Source: Aquila chrysaetos chrysaetos (Eukaryota; Chordata; Aves; Accipitriformes; Accipitridae). Taken from it: a DNA stretch of 64,000 bases. Under the pieces are notes generated by a model that was not told where the DNA came from, searched no databases, and saw nothing but the letters and a program-made list of their open reading frames with translations. Positions 10,911 to 23,200 of the stretch are shown piece by piece (position 1 is the first letter of the stretch; the number at the start of each line of letters is the position of its first letter). The stretch lies in NCBI RefSeq assembly GCF_900496995.4, contig NC_044018.1:22784001-22848000 (forward strand). Reading direction: 5' to 3'. A program made the position numbers and the translations under genes.

Positions 10911-13900
10911 GTATATATTCAAGCTGCACTTTGTTCTATTTTATAGGCAAGTTGCCTGAAGCACGCATTCAAAGGACAGAAATCACAAGCACGTCTACTT
11001 GTTTTTCCATATGCTAGGTGTACACCCACACCTTAGCTTAAGGAAAACTTTATAATGTCAATTGATAAATGCATACATACACGCTGCAGCGTTGAAAAGA
11101 ACTGATACCATTTTTCATTTACCTGGGGCAAACCATGCCTTTGTATCCAAGCAACCCTCTAAGGCATCGTCAATGCTTAATTTAGTATATACTTATTAAA
11201 ATGAATTAGCACATACAGTAAACAGAACAGCTGAGAGGTATTAGGGAAACCTAGGGTAGAAAAATAAATGGCTGGCAAATAACACTTTCACAGAATCTAA
11301 GCAGACCTTCAACCTTAAGAAAGAAATATTTTGTAATGTTATCTTGTTTTGCACATTTACTCAATCACAACAAAGAAACTGAAAATCAAGCCTCCTTTAA
11401 GATATATCAATGAACATAATCTCAATTTTTAACTATAATATGAAAGCAAGATTGAGTAATAAGGCATCAAAGTACAACACTGACAAGGGTGTGAAATCTC
11501 TGTTTTAAAGTAATTTTGCACTTGTTTTCTACCAACTGTCAGGTTTAATATGGACAAACAAGTTTCATATATAGAAACACTTCCCAAACTCAAAAATGAA
11601 ATTTCTACTCTTCTTTTTTTTTTTTTCTGATGCTTTTCTAGAGTGTTTCTTCCCCACTAGAAACAAAAACATTAAATACCACAAGTCCCTGCAATGAGGC
11701 AGTCCACAATAAATGTTGTTCACATATTTAAAACTGATACTTGATTTAATATCCCCAAAATACATTTTAGGGTTTTTTTTCCAGAATCAGTTTTGTCTCC
11801 CTTTTTTTTTTTCTTTTTCCTCTGCAGAGGCTTGTAATGTATTGAGCAGAGAAGATGTTCAACACTACACATTTGCCTGACAGTCTGATGACTCTACCAC
11901 ATTATCCGGGCTTTGCTCACTACCTCTGTCTTCTCAGCTATACTTTCCTCAAATATTGACACTGCTCTTCATACACGGACATATTCATATTTTTAATACT
12001 CTCCAACCCGAAATGTCCTTGGATTTTACAGGGCGTATTTTCTGTCCTCTACTTCAGGCAGTTGTGAAAAGTGTGATGTAAATCATCTGTGGCACAGCCT
12101 TCACAGTCCTCAGATGGTGCTTAATGATACCATTGCACAGCAGCTCATAAAACTGGGCACATAAATGTTTTTACGGCTATGGACTTGTATGGGATCAATT
12201 CCATATTTCTTCCTGAATTTAGTACATTTCTGCTGAATTAGCTTCTGATCTCTTTTGCCATCCTATTGCGCATCTGGCAAGAGGTCTGGGCTAAAAGCAG
12301 ATAAGGCGCCAGGCCATTTGTTCCTTCAGGGTTGTCAGTCCCTGGAGAAACATCGCTCAGCTGTTGAGAAATGCTAAATAAGAAATAAGTAAGGCCTCAC
12401 TTGTTGTCTAGCTTAAATTTTGTTCTTCACGTGAAGAAGGAGCTCTTTTAAGCATTAATTTTAGAAGATTTAAGATTTAGCTGCAGAAGATTCCCCTCAG
12501 ACCATCTCAAGCTGTTATCCTGTCAGCAGGAAAGCAAACATGCTACTAACTGAGCTGTCATAGCCTGCTCTGAGAAGTCAATCTTTCAGCCACTCTCTCT
12601 CCATCTTTTAAAGTAGTCTTATGCAACCTGACCTGCCAAGTGTGAGCAGGCCAAAACATAGGAAAGGGATACCAGGGGGAAGGATTAAAAACTATGGCAT
12701 GGAGATGCAGGAGAAGGACACCCAGGAGCACTCACGTGGCTTTGGATAAAGGGCCTTCTTGTGAGAGAAAAGGTTGGTAGTTTGGCAGCAGAGGTTTGGG
12801 GATGGGGCACAGGGAAGAGAAGAGGTACAGGCTGGAGGATTGTTGTGCTAGGGAAGAGAAAGGATGTTGAAGATGTGTTACTTTGCAGTAGCAGGAGAGA
12901 GGGGATGTGGGACACTGAAGTGCGGTGAGAGGGATTTGAGAATTTGGCCTGAGGGTATTGCAAAATGGAAGAAGGGATTAAAAGTGACAGGAGTATTTAT
13001 TAGACAAGCCTGATGACACTCATCATTGTCAATGCCCTCCCCGTGCACATACAAGCACACTCCCAACACCTTCTTCCTGGGCAAGCAGCTACTGAGAGGG
13101 CGACGGTGCACATTAAGATATGTTTGCAGTAGCCGGTTAGCTGTCCTTTCTGTCGAGTAATCACTGTTCAGCAACAGCTAAAACTGGTTTATTCCAGGAT
13201 GAATGTTTCTGTTGAGTGGCTGCTGCGCTGTAGATGGCTAACTGTCCATGAGAGTCTAGTGGTGGTAGCCTGGTGTCAGTCAGCTGAAGACCCTCATGAC
13301 CCACATGGTTATTTAAATTGTCTTACTGTAAATTTAGTTGTGATTTCTGTCTAAATGTCCCCACATTCCTACTGCCTGGAGTCTTCTGGGCAAGACTCAT
13401 ACCGAGCTTGGACCAGCAGTCTGCCTCACATTTTTTCTGCCCTCCCCAGCTGTTCATATATCATCACAGTCCAGCTGTTTTGATGGCACATCACATCACA
13501 CTTGTTTCTGTGGTTCCTTCAGCTTCGTTAGTCTAATGTCTGCCTATGAGCTGCTTTCCTGAAAACAAAGAGTTTTCAGTTAATGTGTTACAAGACCAAG
13601 TTTTTTAAACATAATGTCTACTTTTTAGTAGAATAGCTATGCCATGTTTTCTTGTCCAAAAGTGTTGACAGTACTTACAAGTGTAGTTTAATGACTTTAT
13701 TTAAAAATATGTGCATATATAAAGACAGTTTTCTCTAAAAATGCATACCTTCTACTGCCTATTTGCAAGTTCACTTCTTTTCTTTCAGGAAGAGGCTAGC
13801 AGAACTCACAAAGCCAATTACAGCTAAAGGATTGTTTAAAAATCTATCACTTCTCAGCTACAGCATGTCAGTTAAAAACGGCGCTCAGCTGAAAAGGCTT

Positions 13901-14047
13901 AACACATACTTATATGTCCAATGGGAACGCCAACTGGACACACGAGCAGGCACACAGTGAATTAGTGGGAGATCAACAGCTTGATCACATAGGGAATGTC
14001 TGCAGAGCTACCCTAGTCAGAAGTAAGACTATGATTCCAGGCACGAA
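10911..14047. other. Intergenic, no gene recognised
   Basis: AT-rich sequence with short T tracts (11611-11626, 11799-11818). No coding exon, RNA gene or transposon boundary was recognised on either strand. Frames at 12685-12963 and 12878-13174 (minus) have no recognisable domain. Confidence 0.6.
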
Positions 14048-14361
14048 GGCCTACAAGAAAGCTGGAGAGGGACTTTTTACAAGGGCAGGTAGTGATAGGA
14101 CAAGGGGTAATGGCTTTAAACTGAAAGAGGGGAGATTTAGATTAGATGGAAGGCAGAAGTTCTTCCCTGTGCAGGTGGTGAGGCACTGGAACAGGTTGCC
14201 CAGAGAGGCTGTGGCTGCCCCATCCCTTGAAGTGTTCAGGCCAGGTTGGATGGGGCTTGGAGCAACCTGGGCTAGTGGAAGGTGTCCCTGCCCATGGCAG
14301 GGGGGTTGGAACTAGATGACCTTTAAAAGTCCCTTCCAACCCAAACCATTCTGTGATTCTA
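14048..14361 (+). mobile_element. CR1 LINE, 5'-truncated 3' end
   Basis: This is the 3' end of a chicken-repeat-1 type non-LTR retrotransposon. It starts in the segment reading GGCCTACAAGAAAGCTGGAG and carries GACAAGGGGTAATGGCTTTA and CACTGGAACAGGTTGCCCAG. It ends GACCTTTAAAAGTCCCTTCC, then CCATTCTGTGATTCTA. The short octamer-like tail in place of a poly(A) tail is typical of CR1. It retains only the last part of the pol-containing ORF2 region plus the 3' UTR, as most CR1 copies do, and is not active. It looks relatively undiverged compared with the copies at 47.5 and 51.6 kb. Confidence 0.95.
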
Positions 14362-14479
14362 CACCTGCACAATATTGTTTAGGAAACAGAAATGTAGAAA
14401 GAAATTTGGAGATCATTCTGGTAATCTTTGTGTGCAAACAGGGGACAAGAAAATAGAAATAACATTTTCATAGTATTTT

Positions 14480-15700
14480 CCTAAAGGTTGCTGATAAAAC
14501 AACTACTAGAATACTATGTCCATATTATAGATGAAAACCACAAAACTTATTATAGATTGCTTAATCATCCTAAAAGCTTGATCTATTTAAATGATCAAAG
14601 GCCCCTTGATCATAATTTATAAATGCCAAATCTAGCTGTTGAAGGTATAATGAGATTCAGTGGCTGGGACATGAAGCTAAACTAATTCAGACCATAAATA
14701 ATGCTCTCATTAGTTATCTGTGTGCATATTAACTGTTGAAATAATCTATCAAAGATTGCCCATCACTAAAAAGAATTAAATCAACATTGGATTTTTTATT
14801 TGATAGACATGCTTTAATTTAGCAACATCTATTGGGCTTGAAGCAAATTAATTAATGGATGTCCAGTGACCTGTGTTACTCAAAAGGCTGGAGTAAATAA
14901 TTGTAAAGCCTATATTAATCACCGAGTTCTTTAATTTATCCACTGCAAATAACAACCTCATAGCCTGTTTATGTGTTGCAAGGCTTATGTCTTGATTTGT
15001 TTATCCTAATCACAATATCAAGATATCCTTTGCAGAGAATACCTCCTTCCTCCCACAGCCAGCAGCAACCCTAAAATCGACCCTTGGAACACATCCTGTC
15101 CTCTAAATCGTATTGCCACCTTTGTCAACAAGCCCTCACGGAGGTCACACTGGGATCAGATAGGGACATTTTCACCGGCGCTGTTGGCCAAAAGGACTAC
15201 AGAGAAGGTGACATTATTTGGGGCTGTAACTATATCCTACTGAGAGATGTCCCATGACGGTTTTATTACTGTTGCACCTTTTAAAATGCATTGCAGCGCA
15301 GCCTGGGAACAATGTGCTCATTTGTCAAGATAATATAGATCTAAGTGTGCCTCTTGTTAAGCTCACAGTCAGGCATTTCCGAAGCCTAATCATCACTCTG
15401 CCTTTTTTTGGCTGGGGGTGATTCACTTAACCTCTCTGTGACTGTGTCAAATGACAACAATAATTTGCTTTCTGGGGGCTTGGGAGCTTTGGGTAGTGTT
15501 ATGTAGTACGCTGTAACTTGAAGTTACATCTCAGCATTTCAGACAGATCAGCATAGTGACTTGTCTTTCATCTGTGATGACTGAACAAGCAGCATAAAAG
15601 CATTTTTTGTCACACGAGCTGACTTGCTGTGTGTCAAGAACCATCCAAGACAATTTGGCTTTAGTCTGAGGGAGGGACATTTCTTAACACTAAATATATG
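14480..15700. other. AT-rich stretch, candidate conserved non-coding DNA
   Basis: No gene is seen. The stretch is low in repeats and dense in TAAT-type homeodomain core motifs and AT-rich elements, for example TTAATTAATGGATG near 14850 and TATTAATCACC near 14912. This is the texture of long vertebrate enhancers, but conservation cannot be judged from one sequence. Confidence 0.25.
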
Positions 15701-16279
15701 TCCCGTTCTTATATACCAGATGATACACTGAAGCTCTGGGAATTGGACAAAAGCATTGACATGGCCATGCGGTGAGCCACCTTACTGTAATGTTTATATG
15801 TACAACTAAGATTTCACCCAACACTGTTATTACAGTTTGCTATTTCTCTTTCATTAGTTCTTTGCTAGCAGCTACTGGCCTCACATGTGACACAGATAGG
15901 TAATAAGAATTGTATTTTCAGGGAGAAGGCTGTTGCAATTTGCTGCTACTTTTAGCCAAATGTTACCCTATTTTGCATTTGGTGCAATGCTGGGTTTTTT
16001 TCTTCTGCCAGTTATAGCCACATCACACGTTGGCCTAACTTAAGGGCTATGGTGTACAGATTTGCTCAAGGATTTCTCTTTTGTAAAGCTCTTACACTGC
16101 TTTTTCTACCATTAAGGGCTGATGCTTTATGAATCTTTTGCATATGAAATTGTGCCAATGGCAGTCACGGAAGTCACCACTAATTGTGGAGAGCCAGACC
16201 ATGGACACAGCTCCTTCTCCAGCTCCAGGCTATGTCAGCTAGAAGGCCATTATGGCTCTCCTGCCAGATGCTGTAGTTC

Positions 16280-17286
16280 TGTATTGGGTTTGTGTGGCGG
16301 GGTTTTGGTAGCGGGGCAGGGGCTGCAGGGCCGGCTCCTGTGAGAAGCTGCCAGAAGCTTCCCCGGCTCCACGTCGGACCGGCCGCTGGCCCAGGCCGAG
16401 CCCGTCAGCGACGGCGGTAGCGCCTCTGGGAGAACAGACTTGAGAAGGGGAACCTGCAGTGAGTGGGGGGATCGGGATGGGAGAGGAACCCCTGTGCGGA
16501 TACGAGGGGAGTGAGGAAGGAGGGGAGGAGGAGCGGGGAGGAGGGGATGCCCCCGCAGCCCGTGGGGAGACCAGATGGCAGGCTGTCCCCCCCCAGCCCA
16601 CGGAGGGGAGCGGGGGAGCAGATGCCCACCTGCAGCCCGGGGAGAGAGGAGCCCACGCCGGAGCAGGGGGATGGATGCCCCCCAGGATGGCCGGGACTCC
16701 ACGGGAAAGCCCGCGCTGGAGCAGGCTGTGACTGAAGGACTGCAGCCCGTGGAAGGGACCCACGCTGGAGCAGTTCGTGAAGAACTGCAGCCCATGGGAA
16801 GGACGCACATTGGAGAAGTTTGTGGAGAACTGTCTCCCATGGGAGGGACCCCACGGTGGAGCCGGGGACGAGTGAGGAGTCCTCCCCTGAGGAGGAAGGA
16901 GCGGCAGAGACAAGGTGTGAGGAACTGACCCCAACCCCCATTCCCCGTCCCCCTGCGCCGCCAGGGGGAGGAGGGAGAGAAAACCGGGAGTGGGGTTGAG
17001 CCGGGAAGGAGGGAGGGGTGGGGGAAGGGGTTTTAAGATCTGGGTTTACTTCTCAGTATCCTTGTTTTGAATTGATTTATAGTAAATTCAATTGATTTTG
17101 TTTCTTCCCCAGGTTGAGCCTGTCTTTTGCCCGTGACCATAAGTGGGGAGTGATCCCTCCCTGTCCTTGTCTCGACCCACGAGCTTTTCTCTATATTTTT
17201 CTCCTCCTTATCCCACTGGGGCTGGGGAGCAGGAGTGAGCGAGTGGCTGCGTGGTGTTCATTGCCGTCTGGGCTTAAACCACGACA
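16280..17286 (+). mobile_element. Avian endogenous retrovirus LTR (solo type)
   Basis: The element opens TGTATTGGGTTTGTGTGGCG and closes AAACCACGACA, with TG...CA ends as in retroviral LTRs. Its first part includes GTAGCGCCTCTGGGAGAACA. Its last part, GACCCACGAGCTTTTCTCTA, is shared in diverged form with the copy near 37.2 kb. About 1 kb long, it has no gag, pol or env sequence next to it, so it is most simply a solo LTR. Four 45-bp units occupy 16694-16868. I could not find a convincing target-site duplication. Frames of 90-230 codons inside are GC-rich chance frames. Family assignment rests on my recollection of this very common bird LTR type. Confidence 0.85.
16694..16868 (+). repeat. 45-bp tandem repeats inside the LTR
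   Basis: Units start near 16694, 16739, 16784 and 16829, each about 45 bp. Units 2 and 3 open ACTGCAGCCC(A/G)TGG, and each unit contains a GACCCACGCTGGAGCAG-like segment. Because the unit length is a multiple of three, it reads as a 15-residue repeat (LQPVEGTHAGAVREE, then LQPMGRTHIGEVCGE) in one frame. Similar units are found in the related copy at about 36.84-36.93 kb. Confidence 0.85.
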
Positions 17287-20200
17287 AGGTGCCTCCCGGC
17301 TGTTAGCTGAGCTGCTTGCAGAATTGTTCCTTACCTACATGGAGCTCAATGTGAGGGTCAGAAAAGGGTTACTGCTCAAAGGAACCCAGCTTGCTTTGAC
17401 GGGCATATAAGCAGCTCAGGAGCAGATTAGAAGGGGCAGTAAGCCGCAACATGGATGGTGGGGGAGAGGAGAGGTGTGCAGCTGAAGACAACAGCTTCTG
17501 CTAGTACAGCCAGATCTTGGAGTGAGCATGTGCCTCAGCCTTAGTTTTGCTTGATTTCTCATCTCTCTAAAATAAGGAGCACAATAGGAAGTAGGATTTT
17601 GCTCTGGCAGCTTCTACCTATCCTAATTTCATCTGCATACCTCCCCATTAATGCTGAATTTTAATTTGCCCATCGAGCACTCTAAAAGCTCCCTTCTTTG
17701 TTCTTATTCACTTCCCACTCACTTCTAAAGACACTGGCCTTGATCATATTGTGACTTCCGTTATGCAGCATTACCACTCTAATTAGTACTTGAACTTATT
17801 CCGGAATGACTGTTACTTTGGAAGAAGCTGGAGGTATTTTCTCATTTCCATTCTTCAGGTCTGTTCATGAAAAATTCACCTTCTGTGATAGATGATGAGT
17901 TTGCAAGTCATAATAAATCACAAAACCTTAATTTAATAGATTGCACTTAAGTGATTTGTTGCTATGGCCAATGCATTCACTTCTTTCATGCTGCTTCCAG
18001 CTACCAGTGCCAGATTTGTGCTGAATACAACATGGAGAATGGAGAATGTATAACTACTTAAATGGGGTAAAATAAGAAGTGTGTATCTGGATCCTTATGT
18101 TTGGGCTTCAGGCGAAGTTGGTATTTTATTACTTATTGCTGTTGCAATATGTTGTTGATGATCAGATTTCCTCAGAAATCTGTCATTCTGAAGTACTTGC
18201 AGCACTTTTTTGTCTTTGAGTTTATCCTCTTCAGTAGTGGTAATGATTAATCTGATTCTCATGGCATGCAGTTTTAAATCCAGTGACTTCAGCAGAATGA
18301 AACTAACCTTAGCAAACCGAAATCTATTGCCTTGTCAATGCAAAGTCCTTTTATATGTGCTGTAGGGTTGAATGCTCAGCAAACGCTCCTAAAATGATTT
18401 CATGAGCACACCTGATATCTCCTTGGCAGTCATTTTGATTTCTAGCAGTGTAGGTAAATTTAGATTTCATTTTATAGGAAAAAGTGAGCTCACTCCTGCT
18501 GAAAGACCTTAAGGGATGTTTCATTCTGCACAGCCATTTCACCCCTTTCTGTTCCTAAGCTGGAAAAACATTTCCTGAGGCATCTTTTATTTGTCCCTTA
18601 AGAAACCTGGAATTGCCTCAAGACCAAATCAGAATTAGAATTACTTGGCAGCTAAAATCTAGTTTCTGATAGTAGCCTATCTGTTGGAGATGCTGCACCA
18701 GCAGAGATCCTGCACCTTGCCACTGTCAAAACTGTCTCCTTATAACAGAGTTGTTGACTAATTAATTGGCTTCTTCTGCCTTCTGTTTTTTCTCTTTTTT
18801 TTTCCGACATTTGTTTCACTTGGATTCCTTATATATAAGATATGCCTGATGCGTGATGGGGTTTGATTTTCTTTTTCAAATAACTAGTGAACAGTTAGGG
18901 CCATTGATTTCTGTAACTTCTATAAGCAGGTATCACTTTTCTGTCGATTCACAAAACCAGCAACTCCAGTACAAAGTTCAGTCCAGACTGCCACCTTTGT
19001 AGCAAAAAAAAGTACTCTGGTTACAGTGAAGAACTCTACTATAACTCTCAGTGGGACTTTTCTCTTATTAACACACTTGATTGCAAAATAATGTCTTGGA
19101 AGATATAGGAAGACTAAGAATCAGTTAAAACAAATAGTTGTACAATGGGGATGCATTTTTCAAGAACAAGAAAACCAGGCTGACTTCACACTTAGGGAAG
19201 TTGTCAAGTTCTATGCAAGTGAGAAGATAGTGTCTAGTAAGAAGTTAATCATTACACCAAGGCCTGCTTTATTTAGGAGTCTCTATCAGTGTAAACTGCA
19301 AAACTATGCAGAATCTATTCTAATTTTCCTTGTGCTGTATTTTCAAATGCCAAAGTCTCCCAAAATAAAAAAATGCAACAAACAGTAACCAACACCCATC
19401 TCTGTGCGCACCTAGTAAACAGATAAAGTAGTGTGCTGTAGCATCATCTTTTTCAAAGAAAGGAGGGTGGGTATGTAACTGTAGCACAGCTTAGCCTTCA
19501 GACCACTAAAACTAGCTCTTTCCATAGCCCGCTGGTCACCAGTGGGGCTATGCCGCAGCCTAACCCTTTGAACTTGAGGAAATATTTACACATAGATTTA
19601 ATAGATTACAGCCTCAGTCCACAAAGACTTAATCATGTTTTTCACTGTGAGGAATCCCACTGAAATCTTTATAAAGTTGGGTGTGAACTTTTCTGAGAAC
19701 TAGGCTTGAAAAGACTGTTCTTGCTTCTGAGTAGCCATTGCTAATCACAAAACCAAATTGTTTGAGAGAAGCAAGGCAAAGAAAACTTGTTTCCTGTGAT
19801 TTTGCCACCATAAATTTCTCACATACTTCCGTAACATATTACTCACAACTGTCTTGCATGGTCCTTAGCAACTTGCAGAGTGAGTTGCCCCTGTGGCTGC
19901 ATCTGGCAAGGCACTGTCAGTTTTGGGCTATCTGTAATAATTGATGGGCCTGTAGCCAAACAGGATAGAGAACCTGTTTTGTGGTACAGTCTTTCTTTTC
20001 ATGGGGTACTAATTGGGAGCTCCTTTCTACTGATCTTTATGAAACTTTTACAAACATACATACTTTGGATGAAACCGGCCAACTGGTTCAAAAGGTACCA
20101 TGAAAAACTTCTTATTTCTTTTAAATTTTTTTTAAATCATGTGTTGATTGTGTGTTTTCCTTTAAATTTCCTTCAAATACTCTGAAGGCTACTATAATGG

Positions 20201-23200
20201 GTTATATCCATAACCTGTTATGATTTATCTCAGTGGGGTTTTGATTAAGCTTGCAATAAATAGGAGAAAGTAACTTGGCAGAGAATGCTCTGCCACATTT
20301 CTCTCTCTTTTCTTCTCACCCTTGAAATACATTCTTTCCCCTCTGTGGATATGACCCTTGTGAATGGAAGGCCTTAAGTTTTACCCTTCACATTAAACTA
20401 TCTGATGAACCTACTGTAGTATGCAAGAGTCTAGTGAAATAGTGTAAAGGCCAGTTTACATTTTACTGAAAGTGAAAATTCAGGAAGGATGCTATACAAA
20501 GAAATGGAAAAAGCCCACACAGGGCCTGACCGTGAATTGGTATAAATCAGTTCAGTGGTCATCTGCTGGGTGATGCCTTCTGTTTCAGCACACCGCAGAG
20601 TTGCTATAATGCAGTAAATAGCAGACTGTGATGAAAACTCTAGGCTCATTTAACACTCTGACAGATTTGTGGCAGACATCAAATGCTTGACTCTTGACCA
20701 CTGCATATAAAGCTAGCTTTGGAGAGAAAGGAGGTATTAGGAAGGTTTTTCAGCACCACAGGCTTAGTTAAATTTTAAAAACTGTATTACATTTTAAAAG
20801 AGACTGGATAACTGCTGTTTACTTACATTAATATGGGTTTGTAGAATTTACTTTTAGTAATATCTGAAGTAAATGCTTAGAATCTTCTTATTCTAAATAA
20901 ATTTAAATAGATTACATGAAAAAGGATTTCCATCTTTTGCAAGTCTAGAATAACCTGCCATGAAAGAAGCTCATTCTCAGCTGCTGTTTTAAACACCTTC
21001 CATTTCTCCAACTATCCCTAGCAAAATGTTTTAACAAAAGTAATTTTTCTTTCCATTTGTTCTCCGTTTCTAATATTCATTGTTGCTTTATACTGATGTC
21101 ATTATTGCACAGTACTGCAACTTGTGAAATACCTGAATGTCTCCACATGGATGAAGCTGAAAACAGGAAAATAGATTGTCACCTTCCATCCTCTTCACTG
21201 CTCTTGGACTGCTTATTCCAAGAGGTCATTTAAGCTGTTGAGAACCTTGTCAATATCATGGATTTGCTGTCATTTTACTGAAATCCCCAAAAGTAAATTT
21301 ACTAGATTAGTGACTGAGGCCACAGAAATGTTCCTGGTTTCTGCCCACCATTGCCAAACAGTAATTGTAAGGTCCTTGACTTCATCTCAGATAGTTTTCA
21401 CAGGAACTGTTTGAAGCTGTCTACAGATACAACTGAAAGATGGTCTGAGGTGGTAATCTGGGATCAAACCCTTGCTAGAGACCCACTGGTAAGCCAGTCA
21501 CTGGCTGCTCTATCTTGACAAACATCATTTTGCCTGCTGGTAAAGTCCCTAGTTTCTATTCAGGTGAGACTACCTGGAGCTAAATAAAACTCCAACATGA
21601 TAAGCATATATTCCATGAGACAGACACAGGATTTTCCTTTGATTCCTGAAGAGGCACTGGAGGTACCTGAGTGAGAAATGAGAAAGAAGGACTAGAGATC
21701 CTGGGTAAACCTGAAACACCAGTTAGACTAACCCTCATGACTACACCTGGGAAGAAAGAGCCTAACTACTGAGGCAGAATTACTTGTTCCGGCGAACATT
21801 GTTAAGACATGTAGATTGGTGAGGGAGGAATAAAAAGGTTCAACAGCAAACCCAAGCTTGTATTATCACCTCATGCTAGTTACCTGAAGCCAACCAGAAG
21901 CAACCAAGGAACTTAAATCCAGGACTGGATACAGCTGGTATTACTCTTATTTATTATTCCTGTAGGGTAAAAGAAGTGGTTATAGTGTCACCAGTGATGC
22001 TGGGCACTAGGAGATGAAAATCCTCAGGGAGGAGCATAAAGAGGCATTGACTGGCCAGGGCTCTAACAGAGTTAGGGAGAAGAGGGAGAAAAAAATTATA
22101 TGATTAAAGATATTTAAGCAGTGATTCAAGAGACATCCTTATGGTACATGGAACATAAAGAGAAGCTTGCAGAATGGAAAGAGACTAAGAATGCTTTGGA
22201 GTGAGGTGTGAACTTAAGAAGACAATGAAGAGGTGAAGCAGCAATGTCTTATGCACTGCAGATTAATTGCATGCCAAACGGGAGACAGAAGTTAAGATTT
22301 GGAGAAACTCTTGAGAGAAATGGTTGGAACAAGCAGGAGAGACCTCGAGAGTGTCTTGTATCAAAAGAGAAATAAATTGGAAGAAAAAGGTGTAGGCTAT
22401 CCTTCCTTGAATGGAAATAAAAGAATGAGAAGGGAGGAAACACTGATGGAATAATTGCCCAAAGGCTATACTTGGTGAGGTCCAATTAAGCAGTGGACAG
22501 GAAAAGGCCAGACATCACAGGGTCAGCATGGGTACGATAAACATCCTGAACTGTGTCCACACCCAATAAAGCTTTTTTAGTGAGACTAGGATATACGGCA
22601 CTACCCAACAGCAGTTGTATACCTCCAGCATTTTCATTAAATGTTCATAAAGTAAAGAGAAACAGGACAATCTTAAGAGGAACTGAGTGAAGAATCTCAG
22701 TTCTTCTACATTATCTGAATTATCTGGAAAGATTCATGCAGGCAGAAACAGCCGGTTTCATTGCTGCGATTTTTCCCTCAACTGGTAGCTCAAAGTCTGC
22801 ATGCTCAGCAAATCTGATTTTTTAAAAATTTTTAGAATATCAAGTGCTTCAAGGCAACTATTATCACAATCTGTTCTGGAGCATAAGGAATTGATTAACT
22901 CATTTAAAACTGACTATAAGTGGAATAGAAGAGTTTGTAGAAACTAGTGCTGACCTCCAGGTACTGAGGAAAGCAAACCAGCCTGGGTAGATAAATGTGT
23001 TACACAATGTAAAGACTTTCTGAATCCTTGGCACACATGAAAGCCTTGTAATACAGGTTTTCTGAGAGAAGTCAAGGATGTTTCCTTTTAGCTCTTTAGA
23101 GAAGAAAAATGCCTTAAACAAGCATGTTCAAAGTGCTCCTTGGAATAACTGTAGTTTGCATGTAGGAATACTGCATAAGTACTTGTTGGACAATAACCAG

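Noticed and set aside
16239..16941. Long minus-strand frames (178-231 codons)
   Set aside because: They lie inside the LTR and reflect its GC-rich tandem repeats; no retroviral gene is encoded.
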